A program made the position numbers and the translations under genes. Positions 25,820-35,146 of a stretch of 64,000 nt of DNA are shown in pieces. Below the pieces are notes generated by a model, which did not search any database, was not told the DNA's origin, and was given only the letters and a program-made list of their open reading frames with translations. Source of the stretch: Psychroserpens luteolus (GTDB lineage: Bacteria; Bacteroidota; Bacteroidia; Flavobacteriales; Flavobacteriaceae); NCBI RefSeq assembly GCF_021032705.1, contig NZ_JAHVXI010000002.1:372001-436000 (forward strand), in the 5' to 3' direction. Each line of letters begins with the position of its first letter. The first letter of the stretch is position 1.

Positions 25820-27079
25820 CTACTCACCCATTGCTGCCATAACAGCTGCAGATAAGCGTTTGTATGTTCCATTTTCTAAACGATCTCTAATGGCATCAAA
25901 AGCGTCTAAGGTTTCTTCTACATCTTTTAAAGTATGCGTTGCTGTTGGTATCATTCTTAATAAAATCAAGCCTTTAGGAATTACTGGGTACACAACAATA
26001 GAGCAAAAAATACCGTAGTTTTCGCGTAAATCTCGTACTAAAGCCATGGCTTCAGGAATACTTCCTTTCAAATATACTGGAGTTACACAGCTTTGTGTAG
26101 TACCAATATCAAAGCCTCGCTCTTTTAATCCAGATTGTAAGGCGTCCACGATTGTCCAAAGATTCTGCTTAAGTTCTGGCATGGTCTTTAACATTTCTAA
26201 ACGTTTTAACGCACCAATTACCAGCTGCATTTGCAACGATTTTGCAAACATTTGTGAACGTAAGTTATATTTTAAATAATCAATGATTTCTTGGTCTGCA
26301 GCAATAAAAGCACCTGTACTCGCCATAGATTTGGCGAATGTTGCGAAGTATACATCTATATCATCCTGTACACCTTGCTCTTCTCCTGCTCCTGCTCCTG
26401 TTTTTCCTAAGGTTCCAAACCCATGAGCATCATCAACAAATAATCTAAAATTGAATTTTTTCTTTAAAGCAACTATTTCTTTTAAACGTCCCTGTTCTCC
26501 TCTCATTCCAAAGACACCTTCAGAAATAACTAAGATTCCTCCTCCTGTTTGTTCTGCCATTTTAGTGGCACGTTCTAAGTTCTTTTCTAAACTTTCAACA
26601 TCATTATGCTTATAAGTAAAGCGTTTTCCCATATGAAGACGTACACCATCAATAATACAAGCGTGTGCATCAACATCATAGACAATAATATCATCTTTAG
26701 ATACCAAAGCATCTACAGTAGACACCATTCCTTGGTAACCAAAATTCAATAAATATGCAGCTTCTTTGCTTACAAATTCAGCAAGTTCGTTCTGTAATTT
26801 CTCATGAAGATCTGTATGTCCAGACATCATTCGCGCTCCCATTGGGTAAGCAGAACCATATTGAGCAGCAGCCTCAGCATCTACCTTACGAACTTCAGGG
26901 TGATTAGCTAAACCTAGATAGTCATTGATACTCCAGGTAATCACTTCTTTCCCTTGAAACTTCATTCTATTAGAAATCTGTCCTTCCAGCTTTGGAAATA
27001 CAAAATATCCTTCAGCCTGAGAAGCCCATTTTCCTAATGGTCCTTTATCTTTGTATATCTTCTCAAATAAATCCTTCAT
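25820..27079 (-). CDS. Alpha-oxoamine synthase, probable cysteate/serine acyltransferase of sphingolipid-like (capnine) synthesis
   Basis: A 419-residue PLP enzyme of the glycine C-acetyltransferase / serine palmitoyltransferase / AONS family. DDAHGFGTLG holds the PLP-ring Asp and His, and TFAKSMASTGAF the Schiff-base Lys. In Flavobacteriia this family includes the acyltransferase that condenses cysteate with a fatty acyl donor on the way to capnine sulfonolipids, which matter for gliding. The neighbouring gene upstream is a cysteine-synthase-like enzyme that could supply cysteate, which favours that role. Serine palmitoyltransferase or Kbl-type activity remain alternatives. It has its own promoter element at 27112-27119. 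Confidence 0.8.
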   Translation of the reverse strand: MKDLFEKIYKDKGPLGKWASQAEGYFVFPKLEGQISNRMKFQGKEVITWSINDYLGLANHPEVRKVDAEAAAQYGSAYPMGARMMSGHTDLHEKLQNELAEFVSKEAAYLLNFGYQGMVSTVDALVSKDDIIVYDVDAHACIIDGVRLHMGKRFTYKHNDVESLEKNLERATKMAEQTGGGILVISEGVFGMRGEQGRLKEIVALKKKFNFRLFVDDAHGFGTLGKTGAGAGEEQGVQDDIDVYFATFAKSMASTGAFIAADQEIIDYLKYNLRSQMFAKSLQMQLVIGALKRLEMLKTMPELKQNLWTIVDALQSGLKERGFDIGTTQSCVTPVYLKGSIPEAMALVRDLRENYGIFCSIVVYPVIPKGLILLRMIPTATHTLKDVEETLDAFDAIRDRLENGTYKRLSAAVMAAMGE

Positions 27080-27111
27080 TAAAGCGAGTTTTTAGTCTTA
27101 ATTAGTTGGGA

Positions 27112-27119
27112 CAAAATTA
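27112..27119 (-). promoter_or_regulatory. Bacteroidota -7 promoter element TAATTTTG
   Basis: Read on the minus strand, TAATTTTG matches TAnnTTTG 32 bases upstream of the ATG at 27079. Confidence 0.5.
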
Positions 27120-27181
27120 GGTAATTATATTATCACAGCATAATATTTTTATGAACCAATGTTTATATCCTCATTAAACAT

Positions 27182-27210
27182 AAAAACCTACCACGATTAA
27201 ACGTGATAGG
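27182..27210 (-). terminator. Rho-independent terminator, minus strand
   Basis: On the minus strand, CCTATCACG (27210-27202) pairs with CGTGGTAGG (27195-27187) with one G-T pair, followed by TTTTT (27186-27182). It separates the cysteine-synthase-like gene from the acyltransferase gene downstream. Confidence 0.7.
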
Positions 27211-27236
27211 AGTTTTGTATGCGTTGTACTATTATT

Positions 27237-28274
27237 TTATTTTATATACTGAATTTTCTCTGCAACTTCTCTTTGACTATCAAAGAAACCTTGGTCTCCC
27301 ATCCATTTATCACTATATACTTTACTCATATAGCGTGATCCATGATCTGGAAACACAACAACAACTTTATCTCCAACTTTAAACTCCCCTTCTTCATTAA
27401 GTTGTTTTAAAGCTTGCATCGCGGCACCACTAGTGTAACCAACAAACAAACCTTCTGTTCTCGAAATTTCTCTTGCGGTGTGAGCACTTTCCTCATCAGT
27501 AACTTTAACAAACTTATCTATAAGATCAAAATCTGTCGCTGTTGGAATTAAGTTTTTACCTAAACCTTCGATTCGGTAAGGGTAAATCTCTTTATCATCA
27601 AACTCACGTGTTTCGTGATACTTTTTTAATACAGAACCATAAGCATCAACACCAATTACCTTGACATCTGGGTTTTGCTCTTTTAAATATTTAGAAATTC
27701 CTGAAATTGTTCCTCCTGTTCCACTACAAGCAACCAAATGCGTGATTTGACCTTCAGTTTGCTCCCAAATTTCTGGGCCAGTAGTATGGTAATGTGCATC
27801 AAGGTTTAGTTTATTAAAGTACTGATTGATATAAACAGAACCTTTAATTTCGTTATGTAAACGCTTTGCCACTTGATAATATGAACGCGGATCGTCTGCA
27901 CTAACATTAGCAGGACACACATACACATGAGCTCCCATCGACTTTAACATGTCAATTTTATCTGCAGAAGATTTGGAACTTACTGCTAGAATACACTCAT
28001 ACCCTTTAATAATACTCACCATGGCAATACTAAAACCTGTATTTCCTGATGTTGTTTCTATAATAGTATCACCTGGATTTAAGATGCCTTGTCTCTCGGC
28101 CTCCTCTATGATGTGAAGTGCAATTCTATCTTTTGACGAGTGACCAGGATTAAACGCTTCAACTTTAGCAAAGAAGTCGCCTTTATAGTCCTGAGCCATT
28201 TTATTTAATCTGATAAGAGGGGTTTTACCTATTAACTGTAAAACATTATCAAACACTTGGATGTCTTTTTTCAT
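27237..28274 (-). CDS. PLP-dependent cysteine-synthase/CBS family enzyme, possible cysteate synthase
   Basis: A 345-residue fold-type II PLP enzyme. The lysine motif is NPGHSSKDR (commonly NPGGSVKDR in O-acetylserine sulfhydrylases), TTSGNTG is the substrate loop, and [10 protein letters not shown] the phosphate-binding loop. The C-terminus is short, with no CBS regulatory domains. Candidate reactions are cysteine, cystathionine or cysteate (sulfite-dependent) formation. Adjacency to the alpha-oxoamine synthase favours cysteate for sulfonolipid synthesis. The altered lysine motif is in line with a non-canonical nucleophile, but this is inference. Confidence 0.8.
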   Translation of the reverse strand: MKKDIQVFDNVLQLIGKTPLIRLNKMAQDYKGDFFAKVEAFNPGHSSKDRIALHIIEEAERQGILNPGDTIIETTSGNTGFSIAMVSIIKGYECILAVSSKSSADKIDMLKSMGAHVYVCPANVSADDPRSYYQVAKRLHNEIKGSVYINQYFNKLNLDAHYHTTGPEIWEQTEGQITHLVACSGTGGTISGISKYLKEQNPDVKVIGVDAYGSVLKKYHETREFDDKEIYPYRIEGLGKNLIPTATDFDLIDKFVKVTDEESAHTAREISRTEGLFVGYTSGAAMQALKQLNEEGEFKVGDKVVVVFPDHGSRYMSKVYSDKWMGDQGFFDSQREVAEKIQYIK

Positions 28275-28325
28275 AAATGCTATTTATCAGTTTCCTATTG
28301 ATTCAATGTGAAACATAAAACCTCG

Positions 28326-28333
28326 CAAAATTA
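28326..28333 (-). promoter_or_regulatory. Bacteroidota -7 promoter element TAATTTTG
   Basis: On the minus strand, TAATTTTG lies about 50 bases upstream of ATG 28274. It is the same octamer as the element in front of the downstream acyltransferase gene. Confidence 0.45.
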
Positions 28334-28348
28334 AGATTTTTTTTAGAA

Positions 28349-30409
28349 TTAGCAAGTAATTCCCTCTAAGTCTAGTAAAAATGCAAATTCTTGAGCATCT
28401 TCCTTTAAAGCTTCAAATCGCCCAGAAGCTCCGCCATGACCAGCTTCCATATTGGTTACTAAATACAATTTGTTGGTATCTTGTTTATAAGTTCTGAGTT
28501 TTGCAACCCATTTTGCTGGTTCCCAATATTGTACTTGAGAATCATGCAAACCAGCCGTTATCATTAGGTTAGGATACGATTGTGCCTTAATATTATCATA
28601 TGGAGAATAACTTTTAATATAGTTGTAATAGGTCTCATCGTTAGGATTTCCCCATTCATCATATTCTCCTGTTGTTAAAGGGATAGTATCATCTAGCATA
28701 GTGGTCACAACATCAACAAAAGGGACTGCTGCGATGATGCCATTGTAGAACTCTGGCGCCTCATTGGCAATAACACCCATTAATAAACCTCCTGCGCTTC
28801 CTCCCATAGCATACAAATGCTTAGAAGATGTATAATTTTCAGCAATTAAATGCTTCGAACAATCAATAAAATCGGTAAAACTATGTTTTTTGTTCAGTAA
28901 TTTTCCATTTTCATACCATTGTCTTCCCAAGTACTCTCCTCCTCTAACATGAGTAATAACATAGATAAAGCCACGATCTAACAGGCTTAGTCTAATTGTA
29001 GAAAAATAAGGGTCAATGGTAGACCCATAGCTTCCGTAGGCATATTGCAAAACAGGAGCATTACCGTCTAATTTTGTATCTCTTCGTCTCACTATAGACA
29101 TTGGGATCTTAGTGCCATCCTGAGCAGTGGCCCAAATACGCTCGGAAGTATAATTGTTTTTATCGAAATTAGGATCTAAAACGGCTTGCTCTTTTTTTAT
29201 ATCCTTTTGCTTTGTTTTCATATTGAAATCAATCACTGAAGACGGATTTGTCAAAGAATTATAACTATAGCGTAAGGTTTCAGTATCAAAATCTACATTA
29301 TTTCCCGTATTGGCTGTATAGGTTTCGTTATCAAATGGTAAGTAATAATCGTCTTGGCCATCCCAGCGCTTGATTCTAATTTGGTTGAGTCCATTAGTAC
29401 GTTCACTTATAACTAAATAGTCCTTAAATATGTCAATATCCTCCAATAGTACATTATCTCGATGCGCCATGACCTCAACCCAATGCTCTAATCTTGTATG
29501 ATGCTCAGGGGTTTTCATGAGCTTAAAATTGGTTGCATTATTATGATTGGTCAATATATAAAAATGATCTTCAAAATGCGAAATACTGTATTCTAATCCG
29601 CGAATACGTGGTTGAAATAACGTGAAGTCAGCATCTGGTGTATTTGCATTTAAGATATGAAACTCATTAGTGAGTGTACTGTAACAGGCAATAATTATAT
29701 ATTTTCTTGATTTCGACTTAAATACTGCTGCACCAAAGGTATCATCCTTTTCGGTAAAGATAAGTGTATCCTTATCTTCAGTATCTCCAATTTTGTGTTT
29801 GTAAATTTTATTAGACCTAAGCGTTAGTTCATCCTTCTTCGTATAGAATAAGGTCGAGTTGTCATTAGCCCAAGTGGAAGAACCAGTTGTGTTTTCAATA
29901 GTATCTGAAAACACCTCATTTGTAATTAGGCTTTTAATCTGTAATGTATACTGCCGCCTACCAATAGTGTCAACTCCAAAAGCGATCATTGTATTGTCTG
30001 GACTCACACTCAACCCAACTAATCTAAAGTAGCCATGACCTTCTGCCATCTGATTTCCATCAAATAATAATTCTTCTTCGGCGTCTAAAGTTTCCTTTTT
30101 TCGAGTATATATAGGGTAATCCTTCCCTTTCTCATAACGAACAATATACCAATAGCCATTGTATTTATAAGGAACAGACGAATCGTCTTCCTTAATTCTC
30201 GATTTCATTTCTTCAAAAAGCGATCTTTCAAAATCTTTGGTATGTGCCGTTTCCTGTTGATAAAATTCGTTTTCAGCATTGAGATAATCCAATACATTTT
30301 GGTCATCACGTTGGTTTAACCAAAAATAGTTATCGATTCTTATATCGTTATGTTTTTTTAATTCTTTCGGAATTTTTCTGGCAATAGGAGCTTCAATAGT
30401 CGTTTTCAT
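28349..30409 (-). CDS. ptrB: Oligopeptidase B (S9A prolyl oligopeptidase family)
   Basis: A 686-residue serine peptidase with no signal peptide, the normal length for oligopeptidase B, which cleaves peptides after basic residues. The N-terminal beta-propeller region runs to about 400. The catalytic domain has the nucleophile motif GGSAGGLLMG, the upstream block YAYGSYGSTIDPYFS, RGGEYLGRQWYENG, the Asp segment TAGLHDSQVQYWEP and the His in EAGHGGASGR. It is divergent from the YbaB gene at 30502, with 92 bases between starts. Confidence 0.9.
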   Translation of the reverse strand: MKTTIEAPIARKIPKELKKHNDIRIDNYFWLNQRDDQNVLDYLNAENEFYQQETAHTKDFERSLFEEMKSRIKEDDSSVPYKYNGYWYIVRYEKGKDYPIYTRKKETLDAEEELLFDGNQMAEGHGYFRLVGLSVSPDNTMIAFGVDTIGRRQYTLQIKSLITNEVFSDTIENTTGSSTWANDNSTLFYTKKDELTLRSNKIYKHKIGDTEDKDTLIFTEKDDTFGAAVFKSKSRKYIIIACYSTLTNEFHILNANTPDADFTLFQPRIRGLEYSISHFEDHFYILTNHNNATNFKLMKTPEHHTRLEHWVEVMAHRDNVLLEDIDIFKDYLVISERTNGLNQIRIKRWDGQDDYYLPFDNETYTANTGNNVDFDTETLRYSYNSLTNPSSVIDFNMKTKQKDIKKEQAVLDPNFDKNNYTSERIWATAQDGTKIPMSIVRRRDTKLDGNAPVLQYAYGSYGSTIDPYFSTIRLSLLDRGFIYVITHVRGGEYLGRQWYENGKLLNKKHSFTDFIDCSKHLIAENYTSSKHLYAMGGSAGGLLMGVIANEAPEFYNGIIAAVPFVDVVTTMLDDTIPLTTGEYDEWGNPNDETYYNYIKSYSPYDNIKAQSYPNLMITAGLHDSQVQYWEPAKWVAKLRTYKQDTNKLYLVTNMEAGHGGASGRFEALKEDAQEFAFLLDLEGITC

Positions 30410-30466
30410 ATAGTATGCTTCGGAAATAAGCTTTGCTTTTTTCTTTTTAAAAGTGTGGCAATTTAG

Positions 30467-30474
30467 TAATTTTG
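30467..30474 (+). promoter_or_regulatory. Bacteroidota -7 promoter element TAATTTTG
   Basis: TAATTTTG matches TAnnTTTG 27 bases before ATG 30502. It overlaps the TTG at 30472, which would otherwise extend the downstream frame, so it supports the later start. Confidence 0.5.
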
Positions 30475-30501
30475 CCTTTCATAATTTTAATACTTAACAA
30501 T

Positions 30502-30825
30502 ATGTTTGGAGATATGATGGGAATGATGGGCAAACTTAAAGAAACCCAAAAGAAAGTTGAAGCGACTAAAGAGCGCTTACATAGCGTTCTAATTGACATG
30601 AATAGTCATGACGAAAAGTTAAAAGTTACTATTACCGCAAATAGAACGATTAAGTCTATCGCTATAGATGATGAATTACTCCAAGACAAGGACATGCTAG
30701 AAGATTATCTCATTCTTACGATTAATAAGGCAATTGCTCGTGCTACAACAGTTCATGAAACTGAAGTTGCTGCTGTTGCAAAAGAAGGTATGCCAAATAT
30801 TCCCGGAATGGATATGTTTAAGTAG
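30502..30825 (+). CDS. YbaB/EbfC family nucleoid-associated protein
   Basis: 107 residues from ATG 30502 ([20 protein letters not shown]). Family features: a Met-rich start, a long helix, the [23 protein letters not shown] beta element, and a C-terminal helix with a Gly/Pro/Met-rich tail ([12 protein letters not shown]). YbaB proteins are small dimeric DNA-binding proteins, often beside dnaX and recR elsewhere; here neither is present. The gene ends 3 bases before the convergent threonine aldolase stop. Confidence 0.9.
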   Translation: MFGDMMGMMGKLKETQKKVEATKERLHSVLIDMNSHDEKLKVTITANRTIKSIAIDDELLQDKDMLEDYLILTINKAIARATTVHETEVAAVAKEGMPNIPGMDMFK

Positions 30826-30828
30826 GTT

Positions 30829-31848
30829 TTAAAAATTATTCAAAATTTCTAAAAGACGCTCATGCATTGCATTGGTATAATCTAAATGTGTAACCATTCG
30901 CAATTTATTACTTCCCATTCCAATAATGTGAATCTTTTGATCTGATAATTGTTTTAAAAACTCACTTTCATCAACATGAGATTCTAATTCAAAAATGACA
31001 ATGTTGGTTTCTATAGGTTCTACCTTTTTAATTATTGATAAGTCTTCTAGAACTTCTCCAATCTCTTTGGCTTTTTTATGATCCTCTCCTAGTCGATCCA
31101 AATGATGATCAAGCGCATATAAACCTGCTGCAGCAACATAGCCTACTTGACGCATACCTCCACCTAATATTTTTCGTACTCGTATTGCGCCTTGCATGAG
31201 TTCTTCATTTCCAATAAGCACAGATCCCATAGGACAACCAAGCCCTTTACTTAAGCAAACAGAAATTGTATCGAATATTTGTCCGTAGTCTTGAGCTGTT
31301 TCATTAGTATTTGCTAATGCATTCCATAATCGTGCACCATCTAAATGATATCCTAAGTTATGATGATCACAAACAGCTTTGATACGTTTTAATTCTTCAA
31401 AATCCCAACAAGCTCCTCCTCCTTTATTGGTCGTGTTTTCAACTTCGACTAAAGTGGTTAACGGACTATGATAAAAGTCGGGCGGATTTATAGATTCTGC
31501 AACCTGAGCTGCATTAAACATGCCTCTGCTTCCATCTATCAACTTACAAGAAATCCCACTATTAAATGATGCGCCTCCACCTTCATAATTGTAAATATGT
31601 GAGTATTTATCGCAAATAACTTGCTCACCAGGATTGGTATGTAATTTTAAAGCCGTTTGATTGGCCATACTTCCTGTTGGAAAAAACAAAGCTTGATCTT
31701 TTCCAAACATATTGGCCAAACGACGCTCCAGAGCATTCACTGTAGGGTCTTCTTTATAGACATCATCACCAACATTAGCTGTCATCATGGCGTCTAACAT
31801 GCCTTTGGTTGGCTTGGTAACCGTATCACTTCTTAAATCTATAATCAT
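30829..31848 (-). CDS. ltaE: Low-specificity L-threonine aldolase
   Basis: A 339-residue PLP enzyme cleaving threonine and allo-threonine to glycine and acetaldehyde. IDLRSDTVTKPT at the N-terminus and GDDVYKEDPTVNALE are family signatures, LDGARLWNA holds the PLP Asp, and CLSKGLGCPMGS the Schiff-base Lys. The length is standard. It starts 3 bases after the stop of the metalloprotease gene upstream on the same strand, so the two are probably co-transcribed. Confidence 0.92.
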   Translation of the reverse strand: MIIDLRSDTVTKPTKGMLDAMMTANVGDDVYKEDPTVNALERRLANMFGKDQALFFPTGSMANQTALKLHTNPGEQVICDKYSHIYNYEGGGASFNSGISCKLIDGSRGMFNAAQVAESINPPDFYHSPLTTLVEVENTTNKGGGACWDFEELKRIKAVCDHHNLGYHLDGARLWNALANTNETAQDYGQIFDTISVCLSKGLGCPMGSVLIGNEELMQGAIRVRKILGGGMRQVGYVAAAGLYALDHHLDRLGEDHKKAKEIGEVLEDLSIIKKVEPIETNIVIFELESHVDESEFLKQLSDQKIHIIGMGSNKLRMVTHLDYTNAMHERLLEILNNF

Positions 31849-31851
31849 ATG

Positions 31852-34278
31852 TTAATTTTGGTTGTAATTACAATAATCGCTTCCAATTGGAGAACCATCT
31901 GGTATTTTTGGGGTATTCTCTATTTTAAATTTTTCTGGATGTTCTCTAAATTCTTTAATCATCATTTTATATTGCTCAACATAGCTTGAATGCTTAGCCC
32001 AATGTTTTGGAAGTTTTTTATTAATAGTAAGTTCAAGTTGTAATTTAAGTATCGCCTCATTTACTTTTGCTTTAACTTGAAAAAACGATTGATTATTTAC
32101 CGCTAGGTTCATCAAGTGCAGTAAAACACGTTCATTTATTAATTGTTGAACCTCATCTAGGTAGTTGTCTTTATGTTGTTTTCCGAAGGAATTATCTAAA
32201 AGCTGCTTCAATAACTCATCAAAACTTAACTGACTATCATCTAAGCTTTTCTGCTGTATCATTCTATTCGCACGCTGTGGATGCAACAATAATTTCAAGG
32301 TCATATCACTAGCAGTAACTGCTGCACTCATAGGGTCAAAGGCAACACCTGCTTTTCCAGAGAAGGACTCACGACCTCTACCATAGGCAAATGCCCTAGG
32401 TGGAAAAAGTTCTAATTTTTCCTTTGGAATCGCTAAAGCTTCAGCAGAAATTGTGTTAAAAATTGTTTTCAGCGCGTCTCGTTGCGTCTTTGCATCAATT
32501 GGCTCTACTACACTCTGACCATTCCCTTTTACCGCATAGTTATAATCTAAACCACCAACCACTTTTGTCGCCGCTTCTGTTTGATAACGATGGAAAAAAT
32601 ACAATGGTACAAATACATCCTCTAATACTGAGTAAGGCTCTCCTTGACGAATATTATCTTTTGAAAAATTTGATATCGCTTTGGCTCTTACCTTCAATAC
32701 ATTATCTAATTCTTCTGAAGCGCTTTTACCATTATCCCAAAGGTGTGCTAAAGCATGAGCGCCTCCTTGTGCTCTGGCATCGGCATCAGTTATAAAACGC
32801 AAACCTTTATTTTTTGCTGCATCTAAAACAGAATTCAAAGCTTGTTTTTCATCAGCATTCGCATCAAATTCAGAATAACTATAAGCCACAGTAACTTTAT
32901 CCCACTCACCTATACCAACAGCATAAGCGTCACTAAAATCAATGTTTCCATTTTTTATGGTAATTGTTGGATGCGGATAATCCATCACAGAAGCTCTTCC
33001 GTTGGTACTCGCAGCAAAATTATGTGCAAAACCAATTGTATGACCGACTTCATGTGCACTCAACTGACGAATTCTTGCCAATGCCATTTCAAGCATAGGT
33101 TGGTAATTATCATCACGTTCTGCAAATGGCTTATTCATCAAGGCTTGGGCTATCATAAAATCTTGCCTGATACGTAAACTTCCTAAGCTTACATGTCCTT
33201 TTATAATTTCTCCTGTTCTTGGGTCAACAACACTGCCCCCATAGCTCCATCCGCGAGTGGAGCGATGTACCCATTGAATGACATTATAACGGCAATCCAT
33301 AGGATCGGCATCTGCAGGCAACATTTTTACTTGAAATGCATCTTTAAACCCAATAGCTTCATAGGCTTGATTCCACCAACGCGCACCTTCCAACAATGCC
33401 GAGCGTACTGGTTCTGGTGTTCCTGGGTCTAGATAATAAATGATAGGTTCTTTGGCTTCACTCATTGTAGCATTGGGATTCTTTTTCTCCAAACGATGAC
33501 GAATAATATAACGCTTTCTTATAGGCTCCTGGATTGGTGTAGCATAATCTAAATATGACATAGAAATAGCACCACTACGTACATCAAATGCTCTCATCTT
33601 ATAACCATCGTCAGGTAATTCGATAAAACTATGGTGTTGGATCACACTCACTAAGGAAGACGTTGGAGTCACACTTCTAATATTTCGACCTTTAGGCTGC
33701 CCTTTAAATGTTAGTAAGGCTTCAAATTCAACATTTTTAGGAAAGGCTTTCGTTCTATCTAATGACAATGCGCTCTTTGTAAGATCTACTTTATAAGTGC
33801 CTTCAGATTTTAATCGGTTGGCTACACCATGTGCGTCAAGCATCAAGAAAGGTGTTAAATCAATAACATAAATACCATCCTTATGCTCTAAAATTTTAAA
33901 TCCGTATAACACAGACTTCGCAAATGCTTGTTCAATACTTTTCTTCTCTAGTTCATTATCGGTAATTGCTCGATAACTCAAATTAGGTTGAACCAATAAC
34001 AACTTGTTACCTGCTTTTTCAAATTTCACTAGACGTTCTTGCCCTAATTGTCCTCTATCTAAACCAATATCATTTGAACCAATACCTGTAGCTAGTGAAT
34101 TTACATATAGAAAATCTTTATTCAGATCTTTGACTTCTAAATATATTTTATCTTTAGATTCATCATAATGAAAATCAAAAAAGCCAGTTTGCTTTTTTAA
34201 GTCCTTCTTATCTAAAACCTGTGAATATGAGAATGTTACGCAACAAAAAAGCATAACATAAAACTTGATTTGTTTCAT
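31852..34278 (-). CDS. Exported zinc metalloprotease (DUF5117-type gluzincin)
   Basis: 808 residues with a signal peptide (MKQIKFYVMLFCCVTFSYSQ). The zinc site is LSAHEVGHTIGFAHNFAAS, HExxHxxGFxHN, at about residue 405. N-terminal blocks such as ASSLATGIGSNDIGLDRGQLG-like segments and the C-terminal helical region fit large Bacteroidota zinc-dependent proteases with DUF5117/DUF5118 domains. Periplasmic or surface location is likely. The substrate is unknown. ltaE follows after 3 bases. An 11-base sequence ACTACGTAATT lies 22 bases upstream of the start. Confidence 0.85.
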   Translation of the reverse strand: MKQIKFYVMLFCCVTFSYSQVLDKKDLKKQTGFFDFHYDESKDKIYLEVKDLNKDFLYVNSLATGIGSNDIGLDRGQLGQERLVKFEKAGNKLLLVQPNLSYRAITDNELEKKSIEQAFAKSVLYGFKILEHKDGIYVIDLTPFLMLDAHGVANRLKSEGTYKVDLTKSALSLDRTKAFPKNVEFEALLTFKGQPKGRNIRSVTPTSSLVSVIQHHSFIELPDDGYKMRAFDVRSGAISMSYLDYATPIQEPIRKRYIIRHRLEKKNPNATMSEAKEPIIYYLDPGTPEPVRSALLEGARWWNQAYEAIGFKDAFQVKMLPADADPMDCRYNVIQWVHRSTRGWSYGGSVVDPRTGEIIKGHVSLGSLRIRQDFMIAQALMNKPFAERDDNYQPMLEMALARIRQLSAHEVGHTIGFAHNFAASTNGRASVMDYPHPTITIKNGNIDFSDAYAVGIGEWDKVTVAYSYSEFDANADEKQALNSVLDAAKNKGLRFITDADARAQGGAHALAHLWDNGKSASEELDNVLKVRAKAISNFSKDNIRQGEPYSVLEDVFVPLYFFHRYQTEAATKVVGGLDYNYAVKGNGQSVVEPIDAKTQRDALKTIFNTISAEALAIPKEKLELFPPRAFAYGRGRESFSGKAGVAFDPMSAAVTASDMTLKLLLHPQRANRMIQQKSLDDSQLSFDELLKQLLDNSFGKQHKDNYLDEVQQLINERVLLHLMNLAVNNQSFFQVKAKVNEAILKLQLELTINKKLPKHWAKHSSYVEQYKMMIKEFREHPEKFKIENTPKIPDGSPIGSDYCNYNQN

Positions 34279-34503
34279 AATATTTAATTATCCCATAAAA
34301 CTACGTAATTTCGTTCAAATAATATTTGTGACTTCCTTATAGAAATGGTGTCTTATTATTGAAAAACTTATAGTTGCAGATGTGAGTTTGTCTCTATAAT
34401 AATAAATGTTATACTGAAAGCCCTAGTTAACAGATTAAAAATAATCCTCATACTCATTAAAGATGGAAACTTCAAACCCATCCTTGATGGTATTTCAACG
34501 CGC

Positions 34504-35082
34504 TTGTATTCTAAAGTAAATTCCTATGGCCTTGAGGTCAACTTGAAAGATTTGAACTCTGTAGATTCAAAAGTTGATTTATCTATTAGATTATTTGAAG
34601 ATTCAGATGTTAATGCTCTTGATGAAGGTATGCGTCACGCCAGACTTGTACAGGAAAATATTCCCAACTGTTATGTTGCTGTCACAAAAGACAATACAAC
34701 CATATACAGACAATGGCTATTTAAGCACCAACAAAACAATCAAGTTGCCAATTATTTTGGTAATTTATTTCCAAGCCTGAAAGAAGACGAAGCCCTTATT
34801 GAAGGTGTGTTTACACATCCTGATTACAGAGGGTTACGTGTAATGTCAAATGCTGTTTACAAGACGTTGATCCAAGATCAATATAAAGGTATAAATAGAG
34901 TTATAGTTTTCGTAGATGAAAACAACATTCCGAGTTTAAAAGGGTTTCATCGAAACGGATTTAGACCCTACATTACTCGACAAGAAAAATGGTTCTTGTT
35001 TTATAGAAGAGTATCCTTTATTCCTATGACTACTAAACTAGAATACAATTATTTAAATTTAGCTTCAGCAACAAAGCTATAA
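34504..35082 (+). CDS. GNAT-type acetyltransferase-like protein, 5' end uncertain
   Basis: 192 residues from TTG 34504. The acetyl-CoA region is LIEGVFTHPDYRGLRVMSNAVYKTL and the C-terminal block is NNIPSLKGFHRNGFRPYITR, as in GNAT proteins. The same frame stays open upstream to 34363 and from about 34411 reads like protein (LKALVNRLKIILILIKDGN...), but contains no ATG, GTG or TTG. An ATG at 34406 is out of frame by one base. Either the gene has lost its natural start by an indel or it uses a rare start. It is placed upstream of prfB on the same strand. Confidence 0.6.
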   Translation: MYSKVNSYGLEVNLKDLNSVDSKVDLSIRLFEDSDVNALDEGMRHARLVQENIPNCYVAVTKDNTTIYRQWLFKHQQNNQVANYFGNLFPSLKEDEALIEGVFTHPDYRGLRVMSNAVYKTLIQDQYKGINRVIVFVDENNIPSLKGFHRNGFRPYITRQEKWFLFYRRVSFIPMTTKLEYNYLNLASATKL

Positions 35083-35100
35083 ACATCCTAAGATTTTTAT

Positions 35101-35130
35101 TTTGTCTAACGAATATATATGTTAATTTCG
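35101..35130 (+). promoter_or_regulatory. Promoter for prfB (TTTG-N18-TAATTTCG)
   Basis: TTTG at 35101-35104 and TAATTTCG at 35123-35130 (7 of 8 to TAnnTTTG) with an 18-base spacer, 17 bases before ATG 35147. Confidence 0.5.
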
Positions 35131-35146
35131 CTGAAAACTTTTTGCC

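Noticed and set aside
30455-30480. Sigma-54 promoter at GTGGCA...TTTTGCC before the YbaB gene
   Set aside because: The distance between the GG and GC elements is about five bases too long; TAATTTTG explains the site better.
32463-33432. Several plus-strand frames opposite the metalloprotease gene
   Set aside because: They are shadows of a strong minus-strand gene with signal peptide and HExxH motif.
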